Notes under the pieces: model-generated
Seen by the model: only the letters and a program-made list of their open reading frames with translations
Told to the model about the DNA's origin: nothing
The model's database searches: none
In this document: one piece after another, positions 26,653 to 35,754 of the stretch
How positions within the stretch are numbered: the stretch's first letter is position 1
Layout: every line of letters starts with the position of its first letter
Source of the DNA: an uncultured Eubacteriales bacterium
Lineage (GTDB): Bacteria > Bacillota > Clostridia > TANB77 > CAG-508
Length of the DNA: 64,000 nt
Direction of reading: 5' to 3'
Assembly: GCA_902492015.1 (NCBI GenBank)
Contig: CABUJR010000005.1
Span: 95,317 to 159,316, forward strand
Program-made: the position numbers and the translations under genes

Positions 26653-28170
26653 TTAATCTTTTTCTTCTTCTTTGGTATCAATATTTCTTTTTTCTCCAAC
26701 TTTTTCTTCTTTTAATACTTTATCTGCTTTTTCATTAAATTCTTTTAATTCTTCTTTAGATAAAGCAAGAGAATTTTTTTCTATTTTTACCTTTTTATAT
26801 ACTTGTTTCTTTGGCTTTGGTTTTTTGTAATTGAATTTTTTACTTTTTACAAATTTTTCTTTAAAACTATCTAATTTTTGTTTAGTCTTATCTAAAATAG
26901 TAATTTTTCCTCTTTTCTCTAAAACTGATTTTGTATATCTTGTTATTTTAGAATTATCCCATTTATCTTCTGAAAAATCATCCTCTATATATCTTTGAAC
27001 AACATCTCTTGCTTGTAAAAATACTTTTTGTTTTGTTAAATGAATTCCAAATTTAAGTAAATTTTCCTTTCCTACTCTATGTAAAATTCCAATTTTTGCC
27101 ATATTTAAAAAATTTGTTCTTTGCTCAGAAGTTAAATTATATATATATGCCTCTAAAACTGAATTTACGTCATTTATTCTTTTCATTGTTTCTAATACAT
27201 GTTTTTCTGCTCCGTCTTCAACCTGTTCAAAAATTTTTATATGTCTTGTATTTTCTATTAAATTAATAGCATATTCTATAGAATATAATAATTTATTATG
27301 ATTAAATTCCATTTCTTTCATAAAGTTTTTGGATTGTCTCAGTCCATTAACTGGAATATTTTCTATGCGTTCACACATTTTCTTTTCACAAGATCTTAAT
27401 ATTCCTGTCATAGCTATCATTACATTATGTTCTTTTTCTTTTCTTGCAAGTCTTCTTCCATCATTTGGGTATAATGTATTATGAAGCATTGCATAATTTA
27501 CTTCTATTTCATCTAGAAATTCTAAAGTCTCATCTTCAGATTCTCCTGCTTTCTCAGATAGAAATTTTGCAAGTCTATCCCTTCCCATTATACCATTTTT
27601 TAAAAATTCCTTTTCTGTTACACCATAAACAGCTCCAATCGCATCTGTTATAAATGTTATATCTGTATATCCTACTTTATTTTGATTTAAATATGGCTTA
27701 TGAGATGAATTTGCTGGATACACACATCTATGAGCAGCTTTTTCTACAATCGCTTCTAATAAAGATACGTTATATTCTTTTGTATATCTATTTAAACTTT
27801 CTAATCTGTCTTCTCCATGCTCATCAAAAGTTACAGCATGAAATAATTCATGAGTTAATATTTCATACAGTTCTTCTTTATCTCTTTCTAATACACACTT
27901 TTTAGATATTAAAATGGTTTCACGATCTGGTATATACATTCCTGCTATATTACTATATTTTTCAGGAAAATTTACTACTTTTATAGCTTTCAAATTATAT
28001 AATAATGATGTCATATCTTGTTTTATATCTTCACCAGAAAGCTCAAACTCTTTACTTCTTCTTAACAAAATATCTACAATTATTGGTTTAAATTCTTTGG
28101 AAACTTTTAGTTTTCCTACCCATTTTTCAAAATATTTTCTTAAGCTATTATTTTCATAATCCTTAATCAT
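26653..28170 (-). CDS. putative zinc metallopeptidase-like protein with basic tail
   Basis: 505 residues. HELFHAVTFDEHG (about 107-119) is a gluzincin-type HExxH motif; a Glu in LLEAIVEKAAH about 30 residues on could be the third ligand. An N-terminal part (IAGMYIPDRETILISKKC) resembles the strand before the active-site helix of such enzymes. The middle is helical and the last 80 residues are Lys-rich and low-complexity. No signal peptide, so it is probably cytoplasmic. I do not recognise a named family. Operon: 105-kDa-free context, a 100-residue gene upstream (17 nt) and hpt downstream (21 nt). Confidence 0.65.
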   Translation of the reverse strand: MIKDYENNSLRKYFEKWVGKLKVSKEFKPIIVDILLRRSKEFELSGEDIKQDMTSLLYNLKAIKVVNFPEKYSNIAGMYIPDRETILISKKCVLERDKEELYEILTHELFHAVTFDEHGEDRLESLNRYTKEYNVSLLEAIVEKAAHRCVYPANSSHKPYLNQNKVGYTDITFITDAIGAVYGVTEKEFLKNGIMGRDRLAKFLSEKAGESEDETLEFLDEIEVNYAMLHNTLYPNDGRRLARKEKEHNVMIAMTGILRSCEKKMCERIENIPVNGLRQSKNFMKEMEFNHNKLLYSIEYAINLIENTRHIKIFEQVEDGAEKHVLETMKRINDVNSVLEAYIYNLTSEQRTNFLNMAKIGILHRVGKENLLKFGIHLTKQKVFLQARDVVQRYIEDDFSEDKWDNSKITRYTKSVLEKRGKITILDKTKQKLDSFKEKFVKSKKFNYKKPKPKKQVYKKVKIEKNSLALSKEELKEFNEKADKVLKEEKVGEKRNIDTKEEEKD

Positions 28171-28186
28171 CTATTTGCAATACTCC

Positions 28187-28489
28187 TTATATTTCTGGAA
28201 CATCAATATCTTTTATTTCTTTTGGCTTTTGATTAGGCATTTCTCCTTTTTTTCTTATCACATCTGTCATACCAGGTTTAAATTTAGACATAATTTTTTC
28301 GATAATTTTTTTATTTTCTGAGTTTAATTTATCTAATACAACTAAATTTCCATCTGGCAATTTTTCATATAAATTGCTATCACTATATAACAAATATTCT
28401 TTGCCTTTACATTTCATTGATGTTATTAATGAAAGCTCATCTATATTGGTTTCTTTGTTTAGATTTTTTTGATCTATTTCATTTTCCAT
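28187..28489 (-). CDS. small hypothetical protein (100 aa)
   Basis: ATG at 28489 follows AGGGG; a start 15 nt further upstream would overlap that site. The protein is acidic-basic mixed, with a strand pair MKCKGKEYLLYSDSNLYEK near the middle and a Lys/Pro-rich tail. No family recognised. First gene of the operon with the HExxH protein and hpt, divergent from glmS. Confidence 0.6.
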   Translation of the reverse strand: MENEIDQKNLNKETNIDELSLITSMKCKGKEYLLYSDSNLYEKLPDGNLVVLDKLNSENKKIIEKIMSKFKPGMTDVIRKKGEMPNQKPKEIKDIDVPEI

Positions 28490-28591
28490 AAAATTTCCCC
28501 TCATTTTTTTATTATTCTCTAATTTTATTTAGCATTTATATTATATTACATTTAATTTTTTCTGTAAATAAATATATTTACAAAAAAACAT

Positions 28592-28620
28592 TTGACATTT
28601 TGATTAATTTTACATATTAT
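28592..28620 (+). promoter_or_regulatory. glmS promoter
   Basis: Perfect TTGACA, 17 nt, TATTAT. The predicted start is about 60 nt before the glmS ribozyme cleavage site. Confidence 0.6.
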
Positions 28621-28679
28621 AATATAGAAATAGGAATTTTTAAAAGTAAGCACAAAAAATTAGAAAGGAGTTAAAAAAA

Positions 28680-28870
28680 ACAAAGGTTAGCGCCAGAACT
28701 AAATTTTATAATTTAGTTGACGAGGTCTAGAGTTATCGAAATATTCGGCGGATACTCTAGTGGTTTATTTACAACCATAGATTAAACAAAAAAATAGTAG
28801 AAATACTATAACAGAAATTTAATCAGTAAATTGCTTACACCCTATTTTTAAAACTAGACTTTGGACAGTA
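28680..28870 (+). ncRNA. glmS ribozyme
   Basis: Conserved core in order: AGCGCCAGAACT, an AT-rich stem, AGTTGACGAGGT, TTATCGAA, TTCGGCGGATACTC, and TTTACAACC before ATTAAACA. Self-cleavage should occur before G28690 when glucosamine-6-phosphate binds, exposing the glmS mRNA to RNase J degradation (rnjA is also in the window). The 3' border of the P3/P4 region is approximate. Confidence 0.93.
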
Positions 28871-28925
28871 TTATATCTGCCCTTAAATTCTGTACTCTAG
28901 TTTTATAAAAGAAAGGTGGTTTTTT

Positions 28926-30761
28926 ATGTGTGGAATAGTTGGTTATATAGGAGAAAGAAAAGCAAAACCAATATTAATTAATGGTCTTTTAAGACTTGAA
29001 TACAGAGGATATGACTCTGCTGGAATTGCTACTATTGAGAAAAGTGGCATAAAAAATATAAAAAATAAAGGTCGTGTTTTAGAGCTTGAAAAAGCTCCAG
29101 GAATAGATGATTTAATTGGTACAGTTGGAATTGGTCATACTAGATGGGCAACACATGGTAAACCTTCTAGTGTAAATTCTCACCCTCATCTAGATAATTC
29201 AAAAAAATTTGCCGTTGTTCATAATGGAATTATTGAAAATTATGCTGATTTAAAAGAATTTTTAAAATCAAATAATTATACATTTTTATCTGAAACAGAT
29301 ACTGAAGTTATTCCAAATTTAATACATTATAATTATGAACTATCTGAAAGAACAGGTTGTGACCGTTTTTTAGAAGCAGTGACAAATACAACTAAAATGT
29401 TAAAAGGAAGCTATGCTTTAGAAATCTTATGTTCTGATTTTCCTGATAATATGATTGTAGTTCGTAAAGATAGTCCTTTGGTTATAGGAAAAGGAAGCAA
29501 TGAAAATTATATAAGTTCAGATATACCTGCTATACTTTCTTTTACAAAAGATTTCTATCTTTTAAATGATAAAGAATTTGCTTATATTTCAAGAGATTCA
29601 ATAGCATTTTATGATGAAAATTTAAATAAAACAAATAAAGAAACAAAAAATATTACTTGGGATGCAGGAGCTGCAGAAAAAGGCGAATATCAAGACTTTA
29701 TGTTAAAAGAAATACATGAACAGCCAAAATCAATTAGAGAGACTATTGGTTCTAGAATAACTCAAAATGCTCCTTCTCTTATTCCAGATTTAGAATTAGA
29801 TAAAAATTATTTAAAAACTATAAATAAAATCTTTATAGTAGCTTGTGGAACAGCTATGTATGCTGGTTTAGCTGCAAAAACAATTTTTGAAAGTTTATGC
29901 CAAATACCTGTTGAAGTTGAAGCAGCTTCTGAATTTAGATATAGAAACCCTATAATAAATAAAAAAACACTTTGTTTATTTGTTACACAGTCAGGTGAAA
30001 CAGCAGATACAATAGCAGCATTAAAACTTGCTAAAGAAAAAGGTTCAAAAACTCTAGCAATTTCTAATGTAATAGGTTCATCTATTTCTCGCGAGGCAGA
30101 TTATACAATTTATACACATGCTGGACCTGAGATAGCTGTTGCTTCAACAAAAGCTTATACTTCGCAAATAGTATTACTTGCAATTATTGCCATCAATTTT
30201 GCTGAAAAATTAGGTTTAAATAAAGATAAAGTTGAAGAATTGAAAAAAGATATTTTATTACTTCCAACTCAATTAGAAGAAGTATTAAAAAATACAGACA
30301 ATATAAAAGAATTTGCTAAAAAAATTTATAAAGAAAAAGATGTATTTTTCATTGGTAGAGGAATAGATTATACTGTTGCTTTAGAAGGTTCTTTAAAATT
30401 AAAAGAAATTTCTTATATTCATTCTGAAGCATATCCATCAGGAGAATTAAAACATGGACCTATTGCTTTAATTGAAAATGGTGTTACAGTAGTTTCTATA
30501 TTAACTAATAGATTATTAGTAGAAAAATCTATTAGCAATATTCAAGAAGTTGTAACTCGTGGAGCAAAAACTTTTATTATTACAAACCAAGAGTTAAATC
30601 ATAATTTTGATGAAGTAATAAATATTCCAAAAACTAATGCACTTATCTCACCTGTTCTTTCTGTTGTACCACTTCAACTTTTAGCATATTATATCTCAAA
30701 AGAAAAAGGATTAGATGTAGATAAGCCAAGAAATTTAGCAAAATCAGTAACAGTAGAATAA
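28926..30761 (+). CDS. glmS: glutamine-fructose-6-phosphate aminotransferase
   Basis: 611 residues. The catalytic Cys2 begins the glutaminase domain (MCGIVGYIG), with RLEYRGYDSAG and GHTRWATHG; two SIS domains follow (about 290-430 and 465-600), with VTQSGETADT and the C-terminal KSVTVE. It makes glucosamine-6-phosphate, the first step to UDP-GlcNAc for peptidoglycan. Start ATG follows AAAGGTGG. The ribozyme upstream gives product feedback. Followed by a terminator. Confidence 0.98.
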   Translation: MCGIVGYIGERKAKPILINGLLRLEYRGYDSAGIATIEKSGIKNIKNKGRVLELEKAPGIDDLIGTVGIGHTRWATHGKPSSVNSHPHLDNSKKFAVVHNGIIENYADLKEFLKSNNYTFLSETDTEVIPNLIHYNYELSERTGCDRFLEAVTNTTKMLKGSYALEILCSDFPDNMIVVRKDSPLVIGKGSNENYISSDIPAILSFTKDFYLLNDKEFAYISRDSIAFYDENLNKTNKETKNITWDAGAAEKGEYQDFMLKEIHEQPKSIRETIGSRITQNAPSLIPDLELDKNYLKTINKIFIVACGTAMYAGLAAKTIFESLCQIPVEVEAASEFRYRNPIINKKTLCLFVTQSGETADTIAALKLAKEKGSKTLAISNVIGSSISREADYTIYTHAGPEIAVASTKAYTSQIVLLAIIAINFAEKLGLNKDKVEELKKDILLLPTQLEEVLKNTDNIKEFAKKIYKEKDVFFIGRGIDYTVALEGSLKLKEISYIHSEAYPSGELKHGPIALIENGVTVVSILTNRLLVEKSISNIQEVVTRGAKTFIITNQELNHNFDEVINIPKTNALISPVLSVVPLQLLAYYISKEKGLDVDKPRNLAKSVTVE

Positions 30762-30833
30762 TTAATTAGTTACTTAATTTTTAATATATAAATATATGAT
30801 TCTACGAATGTTGTATTACCTTATATATGTGAA

Positions 30834-30875
30834 AACTCACATCTGTTTTACCAAAGTTTAGATGTGAGTTTTTAC
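30834..30875. terminator. terminator after glmS (bidirectional)
   Basis: An 11-bp stem (AACTCACATCT with AGATGTGAGTT), 15-nt loop, then TTTTA. It also lies 12 nt after the stop of the convergent metallo-beta-lactamase gene. Confidence 0.75.
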
Positions 30876-30886
30876 TCTATTTATTT

Positions 30887-31873
30887 CTATAAAATATTAT
30901 TATCAATTTTTTCAAAACCATCTCTTGTAAACCTTACTGTCTGATCTCCTTTAAAAGCTAAAATGTTAATCGTATCTTTTTCTTCCATCCATTTTCTTAC
31001 TTCTATACTCTGCCATTTACCAGAATTATACCCATTTCCGTTATCATTATTATATAACCATTCTGGTGCATTAAAGAAACAAATTTCAGGATTTATAGCA
31101 TCATATACCTCTTTTGTTACTCCATTTTGTCCATGATGAGCCATTTGAACTGCATCACTTTTAAGTTTTTCTGAATCCTCTAATAATTCTTTACTTGTAT
31201 ATAAATAAGCATCACCTAAAAAAATCATACTTTTATCAACATCTGTTGCTATAAATTTAAATACCATACTACTATCATTTCCATTATCAGAATTTGTTAT
31301 TTTCGGATTTGCAATTCTTATTATTTCACAATTCACATTATCCATTTGAATTATCTGACCCTTATAGCATTCAACTTTATTTTTAATCTTAGAATTATTT
31401 AAAGCTTCTATCATTGCTTTTTCAGTTTCAAATCCTCTTTTATCATATTTTTCATACCAATCTAAAGAATTGAAGTAATAATATAAATTTTCTATTTCAA
31501 GTTCATAAGTTCCATTTAACAATTCTATTAAAGCCCCTACATGATCATCATGTGGATGTGTAATATACCAATAATCTACTTTGCCGTTTCCATATTTAAT
31601 AATATAATCATATAGAATATCAGCATCAATATCTCTTCCACCATCTACAACTATAATCTTATTATTTCTAGTTCTTAATATATATGCATTCGAATTTATA
31701 TTACCACTATCTTTTTTATTAGAACCTGCAATTAACGTGACCTTCATTCCTTCAACACTTTTTTCATATTCTAATTTCTTTACTTTTTGATTATGTAAAT
31801 AATATCCTAAAATGAAACTAATTGTTATAATTAAAATTATAACAATTAAAATAATTATTTTAAATTTTTTCAT
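30887..31873 (-). CDS. membrane-anchored ComEC-like metallo-beta-lactamase protein
   Basis: 328 residues. One N-terminal membrane segment (about 5-25) precedes a metallo-beta-lactamase fold with THPHDDHVGAL (zinc ligands), FLGDAYLY (Asp) and MAHHGQNG (His). This is the arrangement of the C-terminal domain of ComEC and of secreted relatives. It probably acts outside the cell, as a nuclease or phosphodiesterase; the substrate is unknown. It is the last gene before a terminator shared with glmS and follows the XRE regulator gene by 64 nt. Confidence 0.8.
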   Translation of the reverse strand: MKKFKIIILIVIILIITISFILGYYLHNQKVKKLEYEKSVEGMKVTLIAGSNKKDSGNINSNAYILRTRNNKIIVVDGGRDIDADILYDYIIKYGNGKVDYWYITHPHDDHVGALIELLNGTYELEIENLYYYFNSLDWYEKYDKRGFETEKAMIEALNNSKIKNKVECYKGQIIQMDNVNCEIIRIANPKITNSDNGNDSSMVFKFIATDVDKSMIFLGDAYLYTSKELLEDSEKLKSDAVQMAHHGQNGVTKEVYDAINPEICFFNAPEWLYNNDNGNGYNSGKWQSIEVRKWMEEKDTINILAFKGDQTVRFTRDGFEKIDNNIL

Positions 31874-31937
31874 ATATTGCCTTCTTATTTAAATATTTTA
31901 ATTTCGTTTATTATCTTACTATATTTTAAAAATTTTA

Positions 31938-32957
31938 TCAACTGGACATATCTACTAAATTATATTCACTTAAATCAGGAAGTTTTATATCTTTGTCTTC
32001 TATATCTTTATATACTTTGTCATATAAATACATTATAAAATTGGATTTATTATTTTTATCAAAATCTGTTTTATTTAAAAAGAATTCTGGTTCTTTTACA
32101 TTTTTTTCTACATAAATAGATTGAGGTAATCCTATAAAATTATCTGCATCATTTACTCCTAATATATAATAATTATGTTCTATTTTTATTATATTTCTAA
32201 AATCCAATGATAATAGTATCCTATTTTTTAATTTTTGTAAATTAAATTTTCCTTCTATAACACCTTCCAATTCAAAAGTTAAATTTGAAAAATTTATATT
32301 AGTATAAGCTTCATAATTCTCAAAAGGTTGTTTTGTATAGGTTTTATCGTCTACATTTATAGTATAATATCCACTTTTATCTCCATATACTATTTTTCGT
32401 AATAATGGCTTGACATTTGATTGATTTGGCGGTATATCTGTGTCATAATATTCTGTTTTAAAAATCTTGTCTTTTACAAAAGTTTTCTCTATTGTCCACT
32501 TTTTTTCTATATTATTTTCATATTTTACTATTTGTTTAGTATAACAAAATTCATTTTTTTCTGGTTCACAATAAAGAATTCTCTTATAAATGGTATCTAC
32601 AATTAGATATCTGTATAAAATAAAACTAAATACTGAAACTATAAAAATAATAGAAAATATTATTATACTGTTCCTTATTATTTTATTTTTTATTATTTTA
32701 TGTTTAGATTTTTTAAAATTAAATTTATTATCTTCTGTATTTTTTTCAAGTTTATCAGCTTCTTCTTTTCCAACAAGTTCGTCAATACTTATATTAAAAA
32801 TTTCTGAAAGTAAAATTATTTTTTCAAGTTCAGGAGTTGTAATTCCACTTTCCCATTTAGAAATCGTCTGCCTAGAAACATTTAATTTATCAGCTAAAAT
32901 TTCTTGTGAATATCCTTTTTCTTTTCTAAGTGATAATAATTTTTCACCAAATTTCAT
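31938..32957 (-). CDS. XRE-family regulator with membrane segment and extracytoplasmic domain
   Basis: 339 residues. An XRE helix-turn-helix (1-66, LADKLNVSRQTISKWESG) is followed by a Lys-rich linker, a membrane segment (about 97-120) and a domain of about 210 residues that would lie outside the cytoplasm. Such proteins can join an outside signal to DNA binding. The following gene encodes an extracytoplasmic metallo-beta-lactamase protein, a candidate target. The outer domain is not one I recognise. Start ATG has AAAGGAG 9 nt upstream. Confidence 0.85.
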   Translation of the reverse strand: MKFGEKLLSLRKEKGYSQEILADKLNVSRQTISKWESGITTPELEKIILLSEIFNISIDELVGKEEADKLEKNTEDNKFNFKKSKHKIIKNKIIRNSIIIFSIIFIVSVFSFILYRYLIVDTIYKRILYCEPEKNEFCYTKQIVKYENNIEKKWTIEKTFVKDKIFKTEYYDTDIPPNQSNVKPLLRKIVYGDKSGYYTINVDDKTYTKQPFENYEAYTNINFSNLTFELEGVIEGKFNLQKLKNRILLSLDFRNIIKIEHNYYILGVNDADNFIGLPQSIYVEKNVKEPEFFLNKTDFDKNNKSNFIMYLYDKVYKDIEDKDIKLPDLSEYNLVDMSS

Positions 32958-33095
32958 TTATGATTCTCCTTTCAAAAATACATTTTGAAATTTAACATCT
33001 TATAAAAATTATAAATCTAATTATTATTTTTTACTATCAATTTTGTTTATAAATTTGTAACTTAAACTTAACATTTAATAAAATTCACTATAAAA

Positions 33096-33130
33096 AATAA
33101 AAATAGTTTGGATACTAAACCCAAACTACT
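33096..33130 (-). terminator. terminator of the DUF2508 gene
   Basis: AGTAGTTTGG pairs with CCAAACTA around a 9-nt loop, followed by TTTTTATTTTT on the minus strand, directly after the stop codon. Confidence 0.7.
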
Positions 33131-33131
33131 T

Positions 33132-33371
33132 TCAATTTACAATATTTAATTTTTTCTTTTTAGCCTGTTTAATTAAATAATTATATTTAGCCTCTTCTGC
33201 TTTTATTTGATAAGTATAATAGTCAATTAAATCACTGTCTGCAAACTGCAAATTATTATACATGTTAGCTAAAGAATTTTTTACAAATACAATATTTTGT
33301 AATAGCTCATTATTTTTTTCAAAATCAGTCTTATCATTTATCTGTGCTTCTTTAACAAATTCATCATACAT
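33132..33371 (-). CDS. DUF2508 (YaaL-like) small protein
   Basis: 79 residues from the ATG at 33371, about 10 nt behind GAGG; an ATG 9 nt upstream is too close to the site. The C-terminal half, DSDLIDYYTYQIKAEEAKYNY, matches the DUF2508/YaaL pattern of a helix with LIDY and AAE.KY. In Bacilli yaaL lies by recR and bofA; here it is alone, with its own terminator. Function is unknown. Confidence 0.7.
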   Translation of the reverse strand: MYDEFVKEAQINDKTDFEKNNELLQNIVFVKNSLANMYNNLQFADSDLIDYYTYQIKAEEAKYNYLIKQAKKKKLNIVN

Positions 33372-33483
33372 AAATATCATTCCTCTTATTTATAAATTTC
33401 TTTAAAATTTATATAAATCTTTATAACCTATATAAAATTATTCTCTTTATATATTTATGTATATTTTTAGATTTTATACCAAA

Positions 33484-34062
33484 TTAAATAAATTTTTCAA
33501 TTTCTTTCCAAACTTCATCTTGATAAATTTTTCGTTCTGCTGAAAATGGTAATATTGTACTATATGAAATACCTAAAATTTCTTTTATTCTGCTAACTTC
33601 ATCATTCACTTTTGTTATGGCAATTTTGTCTGCTTTATTTGTGATTACTATAAAAGGTAAATTGCTTCTTAAAATATAATCATACATAAGCATATCATCA
33701 GCAGTTGGGTTATGTCTAATATCTAATAAAAAAACTATTAAAGAAATATTTTCTCTTTCTGCTAAATATTCTTCAATATAATTTCCAGATATTATTTTTT
33801 CTTGCTTAGACATTTTACTATAACCATATCCAGGTAAATCAACAAAATAAAACTTATCATCCATATTATAAAAATTTATTTGCCTTGTTTTTCCTGGCAC
33901 ATTACTTGTTCTTGCTAAATTTTTTCTATTTATCATAGTATTTACAAATGATGATTTACCTACATTAGATTTACCAACAAGAACAATTTCTGGTAAATTA
34001 TTCTTTGGATATTGTTTTTTACTTACTGCTGAAATTTCAAATCTTGGATTTTTTATTATCAT
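33484..34062 (-). CDS. ysxC: ribosome biogenesis GTPase YsxC/EngB
   Basis: 192 residues from the ATG at 34062 behind AAAGGAG; the frame continues upstream into serS but without a site. G1 is GKSNVGKS, G3 is DLPGYG, G4 is TNKADK, all present. It binds the large ribosomal subunit in assembly and is essential in many Firmicutes. It follows serS by 17 nt and so may share the serine T-box control. In many genomes it follows lon or clpX. Confidence 0.95.
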   Translation of the reverse strand: MIIKNPRFEISAVSKKQYPKNNLPEIVLVGKSNVGKSSFVNTMINRKNLARTSNVPGKTRQINFYNMDDKFYFVDLPGYGYSKMSKQEKIISGNYIEEYLAERENISLIVFLLDIRHNPTADDMLMYDYILRSNLPFIVITNKADKIAITKVNDEVSRIKEILGISYSTILPFSAERKIYQDEVWKEIEKFI

Positions 34063-34079
34063 AAATTCTCCTTTATTTC

Positions 34080-35363
34080 CTATTTCTTTCTTATTTCTTT
34101 TGTTCCACCCATATATGGCCATAAAACTTCTGGAATCTTTACACTTCCATCTTTTTGATAATTATTTTCTAAAACTGCAATTAAGCCTCTTGGACTTGCT
34201 ACAACTGTATTATTTAAAGTTGCTACTAAATAATTTCCTTTTTCTCCTTTTGCTCTAATAGATAATCTTCTTGCTTGTGCATCACCTAAAGTTGAACAAC
34301 TTCCAACTTCAAAATATTTTTGTTGACGTGGACTCCAAGCTTCTACATCACAAGATTTTACTTTTAAATCTGCTAAATCTCCACTACAACATTCTAAAGT
34401 TCTAACAGGAACATCTAAACTTCTGAAAAATTCTACTGTATAGCTCCACATTTTATTATACCATTCCATTTGATCTTCTGGTTTACAAAGAACTATCATT
34501 TCTTGTTTTTCAAATTGATGAACTCTATATAATCCTCTTTCTTCTAGACCATGTGAACCAACTTCTTTTCTAAAACATGGTGAATATCCTGTTATTGCTA
34601 TAGGTAAATCTTCTTCTTTTACTATTTGCCCTTTAAATCTTCCTATCATAGAATGTTCGCTTGTACCTATTAAATAAAGATCTTCACCTTCAATTTTATA
34701 CATCATAGCTTCTAGTTCTTCAAAACTCATAACTCCATTTACAACATCTGATCTTATCATAAATGGTGGTATACAGTATGTGAACCCTTTATTAATCATA
34801 AAATCTCTTGCATAAGCAATCATTGCTTCATGAAGTCTTGCTACATCTCCTAATAAGAAATAAAAACCATTTCCACTTGTTCTTCCAGCACTTTCTTTAT
34901 CTAAACCACCAAAACTTTCTATTATATCTGCATGATATGGAATTTCATAATCTGGAACTACTGGCTCTCCAAATTTCTCGTTTTCAACATTTTCTGTGTC
35001 ATCTTTTCCTATTGGAACTGATTTATCCATTATGTTTGGAATTTTCATCATTCTATTTTTAATTTCATCTTTTAATTCTGTTTCTCTTCCTTCATTTTCT
35101 GCAAGCTTTTTGTTTATTTCTTCAACTTCTTTCTTCTTAGCTTCTGCTTCTTCTTTTTTGCCTTGTCCCATTAAAGCTCCAATTTCTTTACTTATTGCAT
35201 TTCTTCTCATACGAAGTTCGTCACATAATAAAGTTAACTCTCTGCTTTCTTTATCTAATGTTAAAACTTCATCTACTAGAACTAATTTATGGTCTTGAAA
35301 CTTTTTTCTTATATTTTCTTTTACCATTTCTGGATTTTCTCTTAAAATTTTAATATCTATCAT
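34080..35363 (-). CDS. serS: seryl-tRNA synthetase
   Basis: 427 residues, normal length. The N-terminal coiled-coil arm (about 30-105), which binds the long variable arm of tRNA-Ser, is followed by the class II core with motif 2 (FRKEVGSHGLEERGLYRVHQF) and motif 3 (AVLENNYQKDGSVKIPEVL). Start ATG follows AAGGAG. Gap of 144 nt to the DUF1653 gene upstream has no promoter I can name, so serS is probably part of the T-box-controlled transcript starting near 36880. Confidence 0.97.
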   Translation of the reverse strand: MIDIKILRENPEMVKENIRKKFQDHKLVLVDEVLTLDKESRELTLLCDELRMRRNAISKEIGALMGQGKKEEAEAKKKEVEEINKKLAENEGRETELKDEIKNRMMKIPNIMDKSVPIGKDDTENVENEKFGEPVVPDYEIPYHADIIESFGGLDKESAGRTSGNGFYFLLGDVARLHEAMIAYARDFMINKGFTYCIPPFMIRSDVVNGVMSFEELEAMMYKIEGEDLYLIGTSEHSMIGRFKGQIVKEEDLPIAITGYSPCFRKEVGSHGLEERGLYRVHQFEKQEMIVLCKPEDQMEWYNKMWSYTVEFFRSLDVPVRTLECCSGDLADLKVKSCDVEAWSPRQQKYFEVGSCSTLGDAQARRLSIRAKGEKGNYLVATLNNTVVASPRGLIAVLENNYQKDGSVKIPEVLWPYMGGTKEIRKK

Positions 35364-35507
35364 ATTTATATCTCCTTTTCATTTTTTATTTATAATTTAT
35401 CTTTTTTATTAAACCTATATACTCAAAAAATCAATAAAACATTATTTTTAATATCTTTTTCATATAATAATCTAATTTTAATATCTCTGATTTTAAGACT
35501 TACATTT

Positions 35508-35741
35508 TTAATCTTCAATTAATTCAAATCTATGTTTTTGTCCTGTTACATTTCCAGGCTTTTTGCTTACATCTTCTTCACTTAAAAACATTTCTTCTGG
35601 TCTTGCCCACATATCACCAGTTCCTAGGTGAGTATAAATAACTAAATTTTCTAAAGTTTCGGAGTGTTTAGCTATTCCTAAAACTTCTATTTCAATTCCT
35701 TTAAAATGTCTGTACTTTTTTCCTATTTCAACTTTTTCCAT
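35508..35741 (-). CDS. stand-alone DUF1653 protein
   Basis: 77 residues. KYRHFKGIEIEVLGIAKHSET followed by VIYTHLG and MWARPEEMF is the DUF1653 pattern. The same domain is fused to the end of the protein encoded just upstream; both copies end in TGQKHRFELVED-like sequence, which points to a recent duplication. The fold is small and beta-rich; function unknown. ATG follows AGGAG. Confidence 0.8.
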   Translation of the reverse strand: MEKVEIGKKYRHFKGIEIEVLGIAKHSETLENLVIYTHLGTGDMWARPEEMFLSEEDVSKKPGNVTGQKHRFELIED

Positions 35742-35754
35742 ACAAATCTCCTTT

